Shown here: positions 24,972 through 33,143 of the stretch, piece by piece
Numbering within the stretch: the stretch's first letter is position 1
How the letters are laid out: each line of letters starts with the position of its first letter
NCBI GenBank assembly: GCA_964386005.1
Contig: CAYLSB010000006.1
Span: 1-64,000 of the forward strand
DNA length: 64,000 nt
Direction: 5' to 3'
Origin: FEN-1350 sp964386005
GTDB lineage: Bacteria > Planctomycetota > Phycisphaerae > Sedimentisphaerales > Anaerohalosphaeraceae
The notes under the pieces: generated by a model
Told to the model about the DNA's origin: nothing
The model's database searches: none
What the model saw: only the letters and a program-made list of their open reading frames with translations
Translations under genes and position numbers: made by a program

Positions 24972-27194
24972 TCACTCCGTAACCAGAAGCTGGGTTTCAT
25001 AGAGATTCTGGTAGAGTTTACATGTTTGGGTCAGTTCATCGTGGGTACCCTGGGCAAGGATCCGACCGTTTTCCATCACAACGATCCGGTCGGCGCCGAT
25101 GACCGTGCTGAAACGGTGGGCGATGATAAAGCAGGTCCGGCCCTTGAGCAATTCGCCCAGGGCTTTCTGAATCTTGGATTCGCTGTCGGCATCGATCTGG
25201 CTCATGGCCTCGTCAAAAATCAGGATCGCCGGATTTTTCAGGATGGCGCGGGCGATGACAATCCGCTGCAACTGGCCGCCGCTGAATCCGGAGCCGTGCT
25301 CGCCGATCATGGTGTCATATCCATCCGGTAACTGTTCAATAAACTCATGCGCATAGGATTTCCCGGCCGCTTTCACAATCTCGTCCCGCGTTGCGTTCTG
25401 ACGGCCATATCCGATGTTGGCGGCGATGGTGTCGTTAAACGTAACGACATTCTGCGTGACCATCGCGATCTGATCGCGAAGACTCGCCAACGTCACGTCA
25501 CGGATATTGACGCCATCGATACGGACCTCGCCGGAATCCGGATCATAAAATCGTGGAAGCAGGTTGATCAGGGTCGTTTTTCCGGATCCGTTGGGGCCGA
25601 CCACGGCCACGGTCTGACCGGCCGGAACCGTCAGATTGACGTTCTGAAGAACATCGACGTCGGTTCCCGGATACCGAAATCGGATGTCGCGGAACTCGAT
25701 CTGATTTCGAAAAGCCGGAAGAACGGCGGCGCCGGGTTTTTCGTATTCCGGCTCGGCATCGATGACTTCAAACACCCGGTCGGCAGCGGCGTTGGCTTCC
25801 TGAACCCGATTCCAGACATCGCTGACCTTGCGAACCGATTCGGCCGACGTGCCCAACAACAACAGCAAGGTAAAGAATTCGCTGGGCTGCATGCTGGGGT
25901 TGGTCCCGCAAACCCACTGAGCTCCCACCAGCAGCGCCGCGGACCCCGCAATCATCCCGAAAAATTCCATCAAAGGACCCGTTGCGGCATCGACTTTTTC
26001 AATTCGCATCACGCGACGCAAAAAACTCTGGTTCACCCCCTCAAAAGCGGCGATCTCATAGCCCTGACGGTTATAGACCTTGACGACGCGCAATGCGCTG
26101 ACCGATCCTTCGAGTTTCCCAAGCATCCGCGCGGAAACCATCAAAGATCTCTTGGCGGCCTTTTTCATTTTCTTTCCCAAAAATCCCATCAGACCGATCG
26201 TGGGAGGCGCGGCGGCGACAAAAATCAGGGTCAATTTCCAGTCGATCAACATGGCCGCCAGGATTCCGATGATCGCCTTGAGGGGCTCTCGCAAGGCATT
26301 ACCCAATAGGATTTTGACTCCTTTCCCGGCCGATGCGGTATCTCCGAGAATCCGGCTGATGGTATCGCTGGTACCCTTTTCGGTTCGCGTGAAAAATCCC
26401 ACCGGCATCATCATGACGTGGGCGAAGATTTCCTGTCGCAAGCCGGCGATCGTCGTCTGAACCACATTCTCCGCAAGGTATTTCTGCGTAAAGGTCGCGA
26501 TACAACGAACCGACGTTACGATCATCATGGCCAGGATAATGAATTTAACGGAACGGGCTTTGTTGCCGGCGGGATCGCTGCGAGACAGAAAACCGACCGC
26601 CCACTGCGAGAATCGAACCGTATTCCAGCGCACACCCCATTTGGCTCGACGGCTCCAACTCATTTGGTCGGAAGGAATCCGATCCGGTCTGGGAAGACTG
26701 GCCAGGGGAGCCGAAATCTCTTCGAAAGACCCATCCGCCCGTTCCCGTTGCAGGGTCAGCCATAGCGTGGATCCGTCCGGCGCCAATGCCATCCGTTCCT
26801 GCATTTCCAACGCGTTCAGGGAATCCTGCCCGGCTTCCGAAAGGCCGACATGAATGATTCGATCGTCCGTACGAAGGATTGTCTCGGCCGCAACGGAGTC
26901 GGCATCAATTCGCGTGATCCGAAGCTGATTCATTACATCGCGCCGGCCGATCAAATCCGTACGATCCGGAACATAAAAATCAAGCCCATAGCGCAGATTA
27001 CAGGTCTTCCGATCCACCCAGCCGTGCAAACCTTCCTCGCTCATCATCACTTTCAGCAACGGCAGAACCGTCATGAAGCTGAGACCAAACAAAACCGCGA
27101 TCAGCAGCGCCGAGCTCACCACTCCGATCAGCCGCAACCATTGAGGCCAGATATACTTAAAAAGTCGCCAAAATACCTTGACTTGAGTGCGCAT
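24972..27194 (-). CDS. MsbA-like ABC exporter with large periplasmic insertion
   Basis: This 740-aa half-transporter fuses membrane and ATPase domains and probably flips a lipid-linked glycan or lipid. Walker A is GPNGSGKTT, the signature is FSGGQLQRIVIARA, and Walker B is LIFDEAMS. Between the first and second hydrophobic helices lies an unusual insertion of about 160 residues. Part of it (RIDADSVAAETILRTDDRII) reads like a PDZ fold. The start chosen is ATG 27194 with GGAG upstream; an upstream extension of 56 residues lacks protein character. The ATPase has DEAMS where most family members have DEATS. It lies between rmlB and three glycosyltransferases. Confidence 0.87.
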   Translation of the reverse strand: MRTQVKVFWRLFKYIWPQWLRLIGVVSSALLIAVLFGLSFMTVLPLLKVMMSEEGLHGWVDRKTCNLRYGLDFYVPDRTDLIGRRDVMNQLRITRIDADSVAAETILRTDDRIIHVGLSEAGQDSLNALEMQERMALAPDGSTLWLTLQRERADGSFEEISAPLASLPRPDRIPSDQMSWSRRAKWGVRWNTVRFSQWAVGFLSRSDPAGNKARSVKFIILAMMIVTSVRCIATFTQKYLAENVVQTTIAGLRQEIFAHVMMMPVGFFTRTEKGTSDTISRILGDTASAGKGVKILLGNALREPLKAIIGILAAMLIDWKLTLIFVAAAPPTIGLMGFLGKKMKKAAKRSLMVSARMLGKLEGSVSALRVVKVYNRQGYEIAAFEGVNQSFLRRVMRIEKVDAATGPLMEFFGMIAGSAALLVGAQWVCGTNPSMQPSEFFTLLLLLGTSAESVRKVSDVWNRVQEANAAADRVFEVIDAEPEYEKPGAAVLPAFRNQIEFRDIRFRYPGTDVDVLQNVNLTVPAGQTVAVVGPNGSGKTTLINLLPRFYDPDSGEVRIDGVNIRDVTLASLRDQIAMVTQNVVTFNDTIAANIGYGRQNATRDEIVKAAGKSYAHEFIEQLPDGYDTMIGEHGSGFSGGQLQRIVIARAILKNPAILIFDEAMSQIDADSESKIQKALGELLKGRTCFIIAHRFSTVIGADRIVVMENGRILAQGTHDELTQTCKLYQNLYETQLLVTE

Positions 27195-27246
27195 CCTTAA
27201 CTCCGGATTTTCATGACGGTTCGATCCGAAATCACCATTCCGGACA

Positions 27247-28257
27247 TCAGCGATTGGCGTACATGCTTTGGTAATACGTTTGATACTGACCGGATACCAC
27301 ATGATTGAGCCATGTCGAATTGGCCAGGTACCAGTCGATGGTCTTGACGATTCCCTGCTCAAACGTCACCGAGGGTTTCCATCCCAGCTCCCGCATGATG
27401 TTACTGGAATCGATCGCATACCGGCGATCATGGCCGGGCCGATCCGTAACATGGCGGATCAGCGACGCCGGTTTTTGGAGCCGCTCGAGAATCAAGCCGA
27501 CCACCTCCAGATTGGTCTTTTCATTGTTGCCGCCGATATTATACACCTCTCCGGGCTTGCCCTGCATCAAAACCTTCCAGATGGCGGTGCAATGGTCATA
27601 CACATAGAGCCAATCGCGGACATAGAGACCATCGCCATACACCGGAAGGGGCTGATCCTTCAACGCATTGTTGATCATCAAAGGAATCATCTTTTCGGGG
27701 AACTGATATTCCCCGTAATTGTTCGAACACCGTGTGATGTTGACCGGAAGACCAAAACTGTGACCAAAGGCCCTCACAAGGTGATCCGACGCGGCCTTGC
27801 TGGCGGAATACGGCGAGTTCGGTTGAATCGGAGAGGATTCGGTAAACAAACCCTGGGGCCCCAACGATCCATAGACTTCATCGGTCGAAACATGAATGAA
27901 TCGAGCCACCTTTTTTTCCAGGGCCGCCTTGAGAAGGGTCAGCGTCCCTTTGACATTCGTCTCAATAAACACATCCGCATCGACCAACGAACGATCCACG
28001 TGACTTTCGGCCGCAAAGTGGACAATCGCGTCCACCTTGTACTCGTCAATCAATCGTACAACCTGATCGGCGTCACAGATATCCCCGCGGACAAAACGAT
28101 GATTGGCGTGGTCATGGAACCCCTGGAGGTTTTCGAGATTGCCTGCGTAGGTTAACTTGTCAAGGTTGACCACGAACACATCCGTATGCTCGGCAAGCAC
28201 CATACGAACGAAATTACTTCCGATAAATCCGGCTCCGCCGGTTACGAGAATTTTCAT
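27247..28257 (-). CDS. rmlB: dTDP-glucose 4,6-dehydratase
   Basis: Second step of dTDP-L-rhamnose synthesis in the cytoplasm. The protein has 336 aa from the ATG at 28257 (MKILVTGGAGFIGSNF); twelve upstream codons are dropped because that start overlaps rmlD by ATGA. The NAD-binding GGAGFIGSN is at residues 8-16. THVSTDEVYGS and the catalytic YSASK (Tyr, Lys) follow, with TRCSNNYGEYQFPEKMIPL as the substrate block (quoted shortened). It is the last rml gene, 52 bp before the exporter. Confidence 0.95.
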   Translation of the reverse strand: MKILVTGGAGFIGSNFVRMVLAEHTDVFVVNLDKLTYAGNLENLQGFHDHANHRFVRGDICDADQVVRLIDEYKVDAIVHFAAESHVDRSLVDADVFIETNVKGTLTLLKAALEKKVARFIHVSTDEVYGSLGPQGLFTESSPIQPNSPYSASKAASDHLVRAFGHSFGLPVNITRCSNNYGEYQFPEKMIPLMINNALKDQPLPVYGDGLYVRDWLYVYDHCTAIWKVLMQGKPGEVYNIGGNNEKTNLEVVGLILERLQKPASLIRHVTDRPGHDRRYAIDSSNIMRELGWKPSVTFEQGIVKTIDWYLANSTWLNHVVSGQYQTYYQSMYANR

Positions 28258-29102
28258 AACGACTCCAAATATTGATTCAAAGGCCCCCGCCATTCGTCGA
28301 TGGGAAACGGCAAGACTCGTTCAATCTTTTCACAGTGGAATCGGCTGTTTAACGGACGCTGGGCCGCCGCGACAAAATCCGATGTCTTGCACGGCTGAGG
28401 ATCGGGCATTCGAAGCCGCGAAAGAATGTGTCGGGCCATGTCGTATCGGCTGACGTACCCCGCCGCGGCACAATGATACAGGCCCTGCGGAATTCCGGAT
28501 GGATCCTTCAGGAAATGGACGATCACCTCGGCCACCTTTCGCGTCGCCGTCGGCGAACCGATCTGGTCATCCACCACCTTGACCGGTTTTCCGGAACGGG
28601 CAACCTCGACGATCTTGCGAACAAAGTTCGTTCCAGCTCTTCCATAGGTCCACTGGACACGAATGATCGAATGAACACATCCGCTCGCGGTCAGCAACTG
28701 TTCTCCCTGATATTTCGTACGACCGTAAACGCTGATTGGATTTGGAATATCGGTTTCACGATACGGACGATCCAGTCTTCCGTCGAAAACAAAATCGGTA
28801 CTGATGTGTACTACAGGAATGGACATTTCTCGTGCGATTCGGCCGAGTTGCCCTACCGCCTCCGCGTTAATACGCCAGGCCGGATCCGGTTCCGACTCGG
28901 CCTTTTCGACATTTGTATAGGCGGCGCAATTGACGACAACCGTTGCATCGGACACAGCCCTCCGGACATCCTCTGGCTTGGTGATATTCCATTCGGGAAG
29001 ATCATACACCTTCGGGACCATACCTGCCGATCTACAAGCTTCCGTCAGATCCGCGCCCAGCATTCCCCTGCCACCCAGAATCGCCGCAACAACCCGGTTC
29101 AT
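28254..29102 (-). CDS. rmlD: dTDP-4-dehydrorhamnose reductase
   Basis: Last enzyme of dTDP-L-rhamnose synthesis, an NADPH-dependent short-chain reductase. It has 282 aa from the ATG at 29102. The start ILGGRGMLGADL gives the GxxGxxG loop. NCAAYTNVEKAE and VVHISTDFVFDG are typical, and YGRTKYQGEQ supplies the catalytic Tyr and Lys. Both ends overlap neighbours by ATGA (rmlC before, rmlB after), so coupled translation is likely. Confidence 0.93.
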   Translation of the reverse strand: MNRVVAAILGGRGMLGADLTEACRSAGMVPKVYDLPEWNITKPEDVRRAVSDATVVVNCAAYTNVEKAESEPDPAWRINAEAVGQLGRIAREMSIPVVHISTDFVFDGRLDRPYRETDIPNPISVYGRTKYQGEQLLTASGCVHSIIRVQWTYGRAGTNFVRKIVEVARSGKPVKVVDDQIGSPTATRKVAEVIVHFLKDPSGIPQGLYHCAAAGYVSRYDMARHILSRLRMPDPQPCKTSDFVAAAQRPLNSRFHCEKIERVLPFPIDEWRGPLNQYLESL

Positions 29103-29662
29103 TGGGTTGCTCCATACACCGCAAGACGGGATCGCGGAATGGCGGATAACCGGGGATATACGGCATCCTTCGGCGACAGAACCGGATCGCGAATCGGCCA
29201 TTCGATGCCGATCTCGGGATCGTTCCAGATGACCCCCCCCTCCGCCGAGGCGTCATAGTAATCTGTACATTTATAGGAAAATATAGCTGTTTCACTAAGA
29301 ACACAGAAGCCATGGGCAAAACCGGGAGGAATATACAACTGGCGATGGTTCGTCTCCGACAAAATCTCTCCGACCCACTGACCCCGTTGGGGCGACCCGA
29401 TCCGGATATCCACGGCCACGTCAAAGACTTCCCCGGCCAAAACCTGAACCAACTTACCCTGGGCGTGGGGATATTGATAATGCAGTCCTCGCAAAACTCC
29501 CCGACGCGAGAACGATACATTGTCTTGCAGGAACGAGGCGGGAAGACCGGCGGCCTGATATCGCTGTTCGCTCCAGGTTTCGAAGAAATATCCGCGCTGA
29601 TCCCCAAAAACCCTGGGCTCCAGAATGATCACGCCGGGCAACCGCGTCGGGATACTATTCAA
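29099..29662 (-). CDS. rmlC: dTDP-4-dehydrorhamnose 3,5-epimerase
   Basis: Third function of the dTDP-L-rhamnose pathway. The cupin enzyme has 187 aa from a TTG at 29662, which overlaps the rmlA stop as TTGA and has a GGGGGA upstream. A longer frame runs back into rmlA and is rejected. LRGLHYQ contains the catalytic histidine. YIPPGFAHGFCVLSE and YKCTDYYDASAEGGV are the conserved blocks, with the Tyr base. The usual family length is about 180 aa. Confidence 0.93.
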   Translation of the reverse strand: MNSIPTRLPGVIILEPRVFGDQRGYFFETWSEQRYQAAGLPASFLQDNVSFSRRGVLRGLHYQYPHAQGKLVQVLAGEVFDVAVDIRIGSPQRGQWVGEILSETNHRQLYIPPGFAHGFCVLSETAIFSYKCTDYYDASAEGGVIWNDPEIGIEWPIRDPVLSPKDAVYPRLSAIPRSRLAVYGATQ

Positions 29663-30534
29663 CGGAATCCCCCTTCCACCAGTTGAATAAGGTACTGGCC
29701 ATAGTGATTTTTCTTCAAGGGATCCGCCAAGCGCAAGAGTTGTTCCTTGTCGATCCAGTTCTGACGGAAAGCGATTTCTTCCGGACAAGCGATCATCAAT
29801 CCCTGTCTCTGTTGAACCGTCTGTACGAAGGTGCAGGCCTGAAGCATGGACTCCGGCGTTCCCGTATCCAGCCAGGCGATGCCGCGGCCGAGCAGTTCGG
29901 CTGCAAGTTGTCCTTTTCGACGATAGATATTATTGACTTCCGTAATTTCCAGTTCTCCGCGAGCCGACGGCCTCACCTCGGACGCCACCTCGGTGATCTG
30001 CGAATCATAAAAATACAATCCGACGGCCGCATAGTTGGATTTCGGTTTTTGCGGTTTTTCCTCAATCGACAAGACCTTGCCGCGGGGATCCATTTCCAGA
30101 ACCCCGTATCGCTGGGGATCCCGGACCCAATATCCAAAAATCATTGCACCGTCTCGAACCGCGGATCCCCGTAAAAGACTTTCAGTCAGGCCATGACCGT
30201 AGAAAATATTATCGCCCAGAATCAGGCAGGCGGCCCCCCCCGCCACAAATCGGCGACCCAGGATAAACGCCTGAGCCAATCCCTCCGGACGGGGTTGTTC
30301 GGCATAGTCAAGCGAAATACCCCATCGACGGCCGTCGCCGAGAAGTTCGCGATACAAAGGCAGATCTTTCGGAGTTGAAATGACCAGAACCTCGCGGATT
30401 CCGGCCAGCATCAGGGTCGTCAGGGGATAATAAACCATCGGTTTATCGTAAACCGGCAACAACTGCTTGCTGACCACCTGCGTGATCGGATACAACCGTG
30501 TACCGCTGCCTCCCGCAAGGATAATACCTTTCAT
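29659..30534 (-). CDS. rmlA: glucose-1-phosphate thymidylyltransferase
   Basis: Makes dTDP-glucose from dTTP and glucose-1-phosphate and is the first and usually feedback-controlled step. The protein has 291 aa. GIILAGGSGTRLYP opens the enzyme, KPMVYYPLTTLM follows, and GDNIFYG plus IEEKPQKPKSNYAAVGLY are typical. It heads a tight rmlA-rmlC-rmlD-rmlB series that continues into an exporter and three glycosyltransferases. No obvious promoter was identified in the 170 bp to pheS, so read-through from the translation operon is possible. Confidence 0.95.
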   Translation of the reverse strand: MKGIILAGGSGTRLYPITQVVSKQLLPVYDKPMVYYPLTTLMLAGIREVLVISTPKDLPLYRELLGDGRRWGISLDYAEQPRPEGLAQAFILGRRFVAGGAACLILGDNIFYGHGLTESLLRGSAVRDGAMIFGYWVRDPQRYGVLEMDPRGKVLSIEEKPQKPKSNYAAVGLYFYDSQITEVASEVRPSARGELEITEVNNIYRRKGQLAAELLGRGIAWLDTGTPESMLQACTFVQTVQQRQGLMIACPEEIAFRQNWIDKEQLLRLADPLKKNHYGQYLIQLVEGGFR

Positions 30535-30705
30535 GTCTCTTCAATCCTTTCGACGATCCATCTTGTCGGGGCAATCCGTTTTCCGGTATCCCTTCGATTT
30601 CGTGAATGAAGCTATGCATGAGCTATCCACACAAGGAATTGTAGTCCTTGCTCCCTGATCCGTCAATCCTGATCGAAGGTGAAATTCAGGTCGGTCAATC
30701 CGAGG

Positions 30706-31692
30706 TTAAAACTGCCGGAGAAATCGAAGGTCGTTTTCGAACAACAGACGGATATCCGGAATGCCGTATTTGCGCATGGCCAGTCGCTCGATGCCGAATC
30801 CGAAAGCCCAACCCGTGTATCTCTCGCTGTCGATACCGACGGCATCGAAAACGTTGGGGTCCACCATCCCGCAGCCGCCAACCTCCATCCACTCCTGTTT
30901 CCCTGATCGATCGGCCCACAATAAGTCGATTTCACAACTGGGTTCCGTGAACGGGAAAAAACTCGGTCGAAATCTCCAAACGGTTCCCGACCCGAAAAAG
31001 GCATGGATAAATTGATCGATGCTGGTTTTGAGATCCACCATCGATACTCCCTCATCCACCACAAGGGCTTCGATCTGGTGAAACATGTACATATGCGTGG
31101 CATCCACCGTATCCGGTCGATAGACACGCCCGGGAGCGACAACACGGATCGGAGGTTTGCGGGTCTCCATGACCCGGATCTGAATGGTCGATGTTTGACT
31201 TCGAAGCAGTCGCCGATCATCCAAATAAAAATTATCCAGGGGATCGCGGGCGGGATGTTCGGGCGGAATATTCAGGGCGATGAAATTATGCCACTCATCC
31301 TCAACTTCGGGTCCATACACCACGTCAAATCCCATCCGGCCAAACAACTCGACCAGTTCGTCAATGGTCTGTGTAATGATATGACTCTTGCCCTGCGCAA
31401 CCGGTTTTCCGGGAAGAGTAACATCCTCGATCGGTCCGCTGACCCTCGATTGATCCAGTTTGCTTTTTAGATTGTCAAACGCGGCCGTGATCTCGGTCTT
31501 GATGCGATTGGCAAGCTGTCCCCCCGCCTTTTTCTGGTCCGGAGGCAACTTGCCCACCTCGCTTAACATCCCGATAACCAGACCCTTGCGGCTCAGGTAA
31601 TCCAGCCGAAACTGTTCCAACTGCTCGGAAGTTTCGACCCGCGACAACGCTTCGCGAGCGCGGATGCCAATCTGTTCGAATTGTTCCAACAT
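30706..31692 (-). CDS. pheS: phenylalanine--tRNA ligase alpha subunit
   Basis: This 328-aa subunit charges tRNA-Phe together with the beta subunit PheT. An N-terminal coiled coil (residues 1-90) precedes the class II catalytic domain. Motif 2 and 3 blocks are visible, including FRPSFFPFTEPSCEID and GWAFGFGIERLAMRKYGI. It follows rplT by 53 bp. The usual partner pheT does not follow; rmlA begins 171 bp later, so pheT must be elsewhere. Confidence 0.94.
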   Translation of the reverse strand: MLEQFEQIGIRAREALSRVETSEQLEQFRLDYLSRKGLVIGMLSEVGKLPPDQKKAGGQLANRIKTEITAAFDNLKSKLDQSRVSGPIEDVTLPGKPVAQGKSHIITQTIDELVELFGRMGFDVVYGPEVEDEWHNFIALNIPPEHPARDPLDNFYLDDRRLLRSQTSTIQIRVMETRKPPIRVVAPGRVYRPDTVDATHMYMFHQIEALVVDEGVSMVDLKTSIDQFIHAFFGSGTVWRFRPSFFPFTEPSCEIDLLWADRSGKQEWMEVGGCGMVDPNVFDAVGIDSERYTGWAFGFGIERLAMRKYGIPDIRLLFENDLRFLRQF

Positions 31693-31745
31693 CGATACAA
31701 GTCCCCGATAAGGATCCTGCGATTACGAATTCGCTCACGAGGAAG

Positions 31746-32099
31746 TTACAGAGCGGCCCTGACCTTCTCAATAATTTGATCAAACGCGGCCGGATCGGCG
31801 ATGACGATTTCGCTGAGCATCTTGCGATTCAACTCAATCCCCGCCTTCTTACATCCATGTACAAATTCGCTATAGCGGATGCCGCGTTGCTGGCAGGCGG
31901 CATGTATCCGAATAATCCACATGCCCCGAAACTGGCGTTTCTTTTGTTTACGACCAATGCGGGCAAAGACTTGTTGGCGAACATGGCCTTCTTTGGCAAG
32001 GCGATACTGGGAACCCACCTGACCCCGCGAACCGCTCATGGCCTTCATGATCCGTTTACGGGCCTTGCGCGTGGCGGCCCCTTTACTTACTCTTGGCAT
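31746..32099 (-). CDS. rplT: 50S ribosomal protein L20
   Basis: A 117-aa ribosomal protein, binding 23S rRNA early in assembly; in many bacteria it represses its own operon. The start MPRVSKGAATRKARKRI with the GSRGQVGSQYRLAKEG stretch and WIIRIHAACQQRGIRYSEF are diagnostic. It lies 77 bp after rpmI and before pheS, the standard order. Confidence 0.97.
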   Translation of the reverse strand: MPRVSKGAATRKARKRIMKAMSGSRGQVGSQYRLAKEGHVRQQVFARIGRKQKKRQFRGMWIIRIHAACQQRGIRYSEFVHGCKKAGIELNRKMLSEIVIADPAAFDQIIEKVRAAL

Positions 32100-32176
32100 A
32101 TCAGCTTTCCTTTCGTTAAGGGATGAACACCCGCTACGGCAGCCGATGGAGCCGGGAAGTGGGTGGTGTCAAGCGG

Positions 32177-32374
32177 CTATCCGACGCCCAACAATTCCTT
32201 GGTCAATTTGGCCACAACGCCCGTCATGATGGTTGATCGCCCAATCCGACGTCTTCGTTTGGCATTTTTGGTACTCATCAGATGGCTGCCAAAGGGCTTG
32301 CCGCGACGGATTTTACCCCGAGCGGTTACCTTGACACGCTTGGCCAATCCTTTATGGGTTTTCTGTTTCGGCAT
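32177..32374 (-). CDS. rpmI: 50S ribosomal protein L35
   Basis: A 65-aa basic protein of the large subunit. MPKQKTHKGLAKRVKVTARG opens it and KNAKRRRRIGRS lies before the end. It is transcribed from a near-consensus promoter 52 bp upstream as well as by read-through from infC. Confidence 0.95.
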   Translation of the reverse strand: MPKQKTHKGLAKRVKVTARGKIRRGKPFGSHLMSTKNAKRRRRIGRSTIMTGVVAKLTKELLGVG

Positions 32375-32425
32375 TGTTTCCTCAGATTTCTCAACTCAGG
32401 GTTTCTCTTGGGTATAAAACATAAT

Positions 32426-32454
32426 ATTTTATCCTATTGGATAATCCCTGTCAA
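32426..32454 (-). promoter_or_regulatory. near-consensus promoter for rpmI-rplT-pheS
   Basis: On the minus strand a perfect TTGACA (32449-32454) and TAAAAT (32426-32431) are 17 bp apart, inside the infC-rpmI gap. It would let the ribosomal protein genes be made independently of thrS-infC. Confidence 0.7.
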
Positions 32455-32541
32455 TGACAAATATGCGGGATTTCTGCGGCTCTGTGGCCCCTATCTTCCC
32501 GAATGAACAAATCGATACCCGGATCGTTCCCAATCCCAATA

Positions 32542-33054
32542 CTATTTGGGCCCGATTACCATGGTCATACGGCGTCCAAGGGTTTGTATCTCCCGTTCCA
32601 CCTTACCGACACCCTCCACCATGGAAACGATTCGCTGCATAACCTCAAGGCCATTGTCCATATGCATCATTTCCCGACCGCGGAACATCAGGGTAAATTG
32701 TACTTTGTTACCCTTCTGTAAAAATTCGATGGAATGCTTGACTTTGATTTCCAGGTCATGGTTATCTGTTTTGGGACGGAGACGAATCTCTTTGAGCGTA
32801 ATCACATGCTGTTTTTTCTGATTCAGCTTTTGCTTGCGCTTCTGCTGATAAAGCCATTTGCCGAAATCCATAACTCGACAAACCGGGGGTTGCGTGGAAG
32901 GCGAAACCTCGACAAGGTCCAAGCCGGCTTCTTTGGCGCGGATCATGGCCTCCTCGATACTGACAACTCCAATCTGGTTATTGTCTTCGTCAATCAGTCG
33001 GACTGGACTAATACGAATCTCTTCGTTGATTCGAAACCCTTGTTTGGTAGTAAT
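32542..33054 (-). CDS. infC: translation initiation factor IF-3 with AUU start codon
   Basis: IF-3 keeps ribosomal subunits apart and checks start-codon pairing. The coding region must begin upstream of the first ATG (32946), because the conserved N-terminal domain (FRINEEIRISPVRLIDEDN) is encoded before it. An in-frame TGA lies two codons ahead of an ATT at 33052-33054, and AAAGGA sits 8 nt before that ATT. Thus ATT is the best start, giving 170 aa. In Escherichia coli infC also starts with AUU, which lets IF-3 repress its own translation. The C-terminal domain runs to MTMVIGPK. Order thrS-infC-rpmI-rplT is classical. Confidence 0.93.
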   Translation of the reverse strand: MTTKQGFRINEEIRISPVRLIDEDNNQIGVVSIEEAMIRAKEAGLDLVEVSPSTQPPVCRVMDFGKWLYQQKRKQKLNQKKQHVITLKEIRLRPKTDNHDLEIKVKHSIEFLQKGNKVQFTLMFRGREMMHMDNGLEVMQRIVSMVEGVGKVEREIQTLGRRMTMVIGPK

Positions 33055-33143
33055 GGTTCATCCTTTCCCAATGGACAGTTTATGAAACCTTCCGGCCGTA
33101 ATCGGCCATCCATAATCGAACCCATCCCATTCCGCCATGATGA

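Noticed and set aside
27195..27362. 56-residue N-terminal extension of the ABC exporter
   Set aside because: Its composition is not protein-like, no ribosome-binding site precedes it, and it crosses the rmlB-exporter gap and the rmlB end. ATG 27194 has a good ribosome-binding site.
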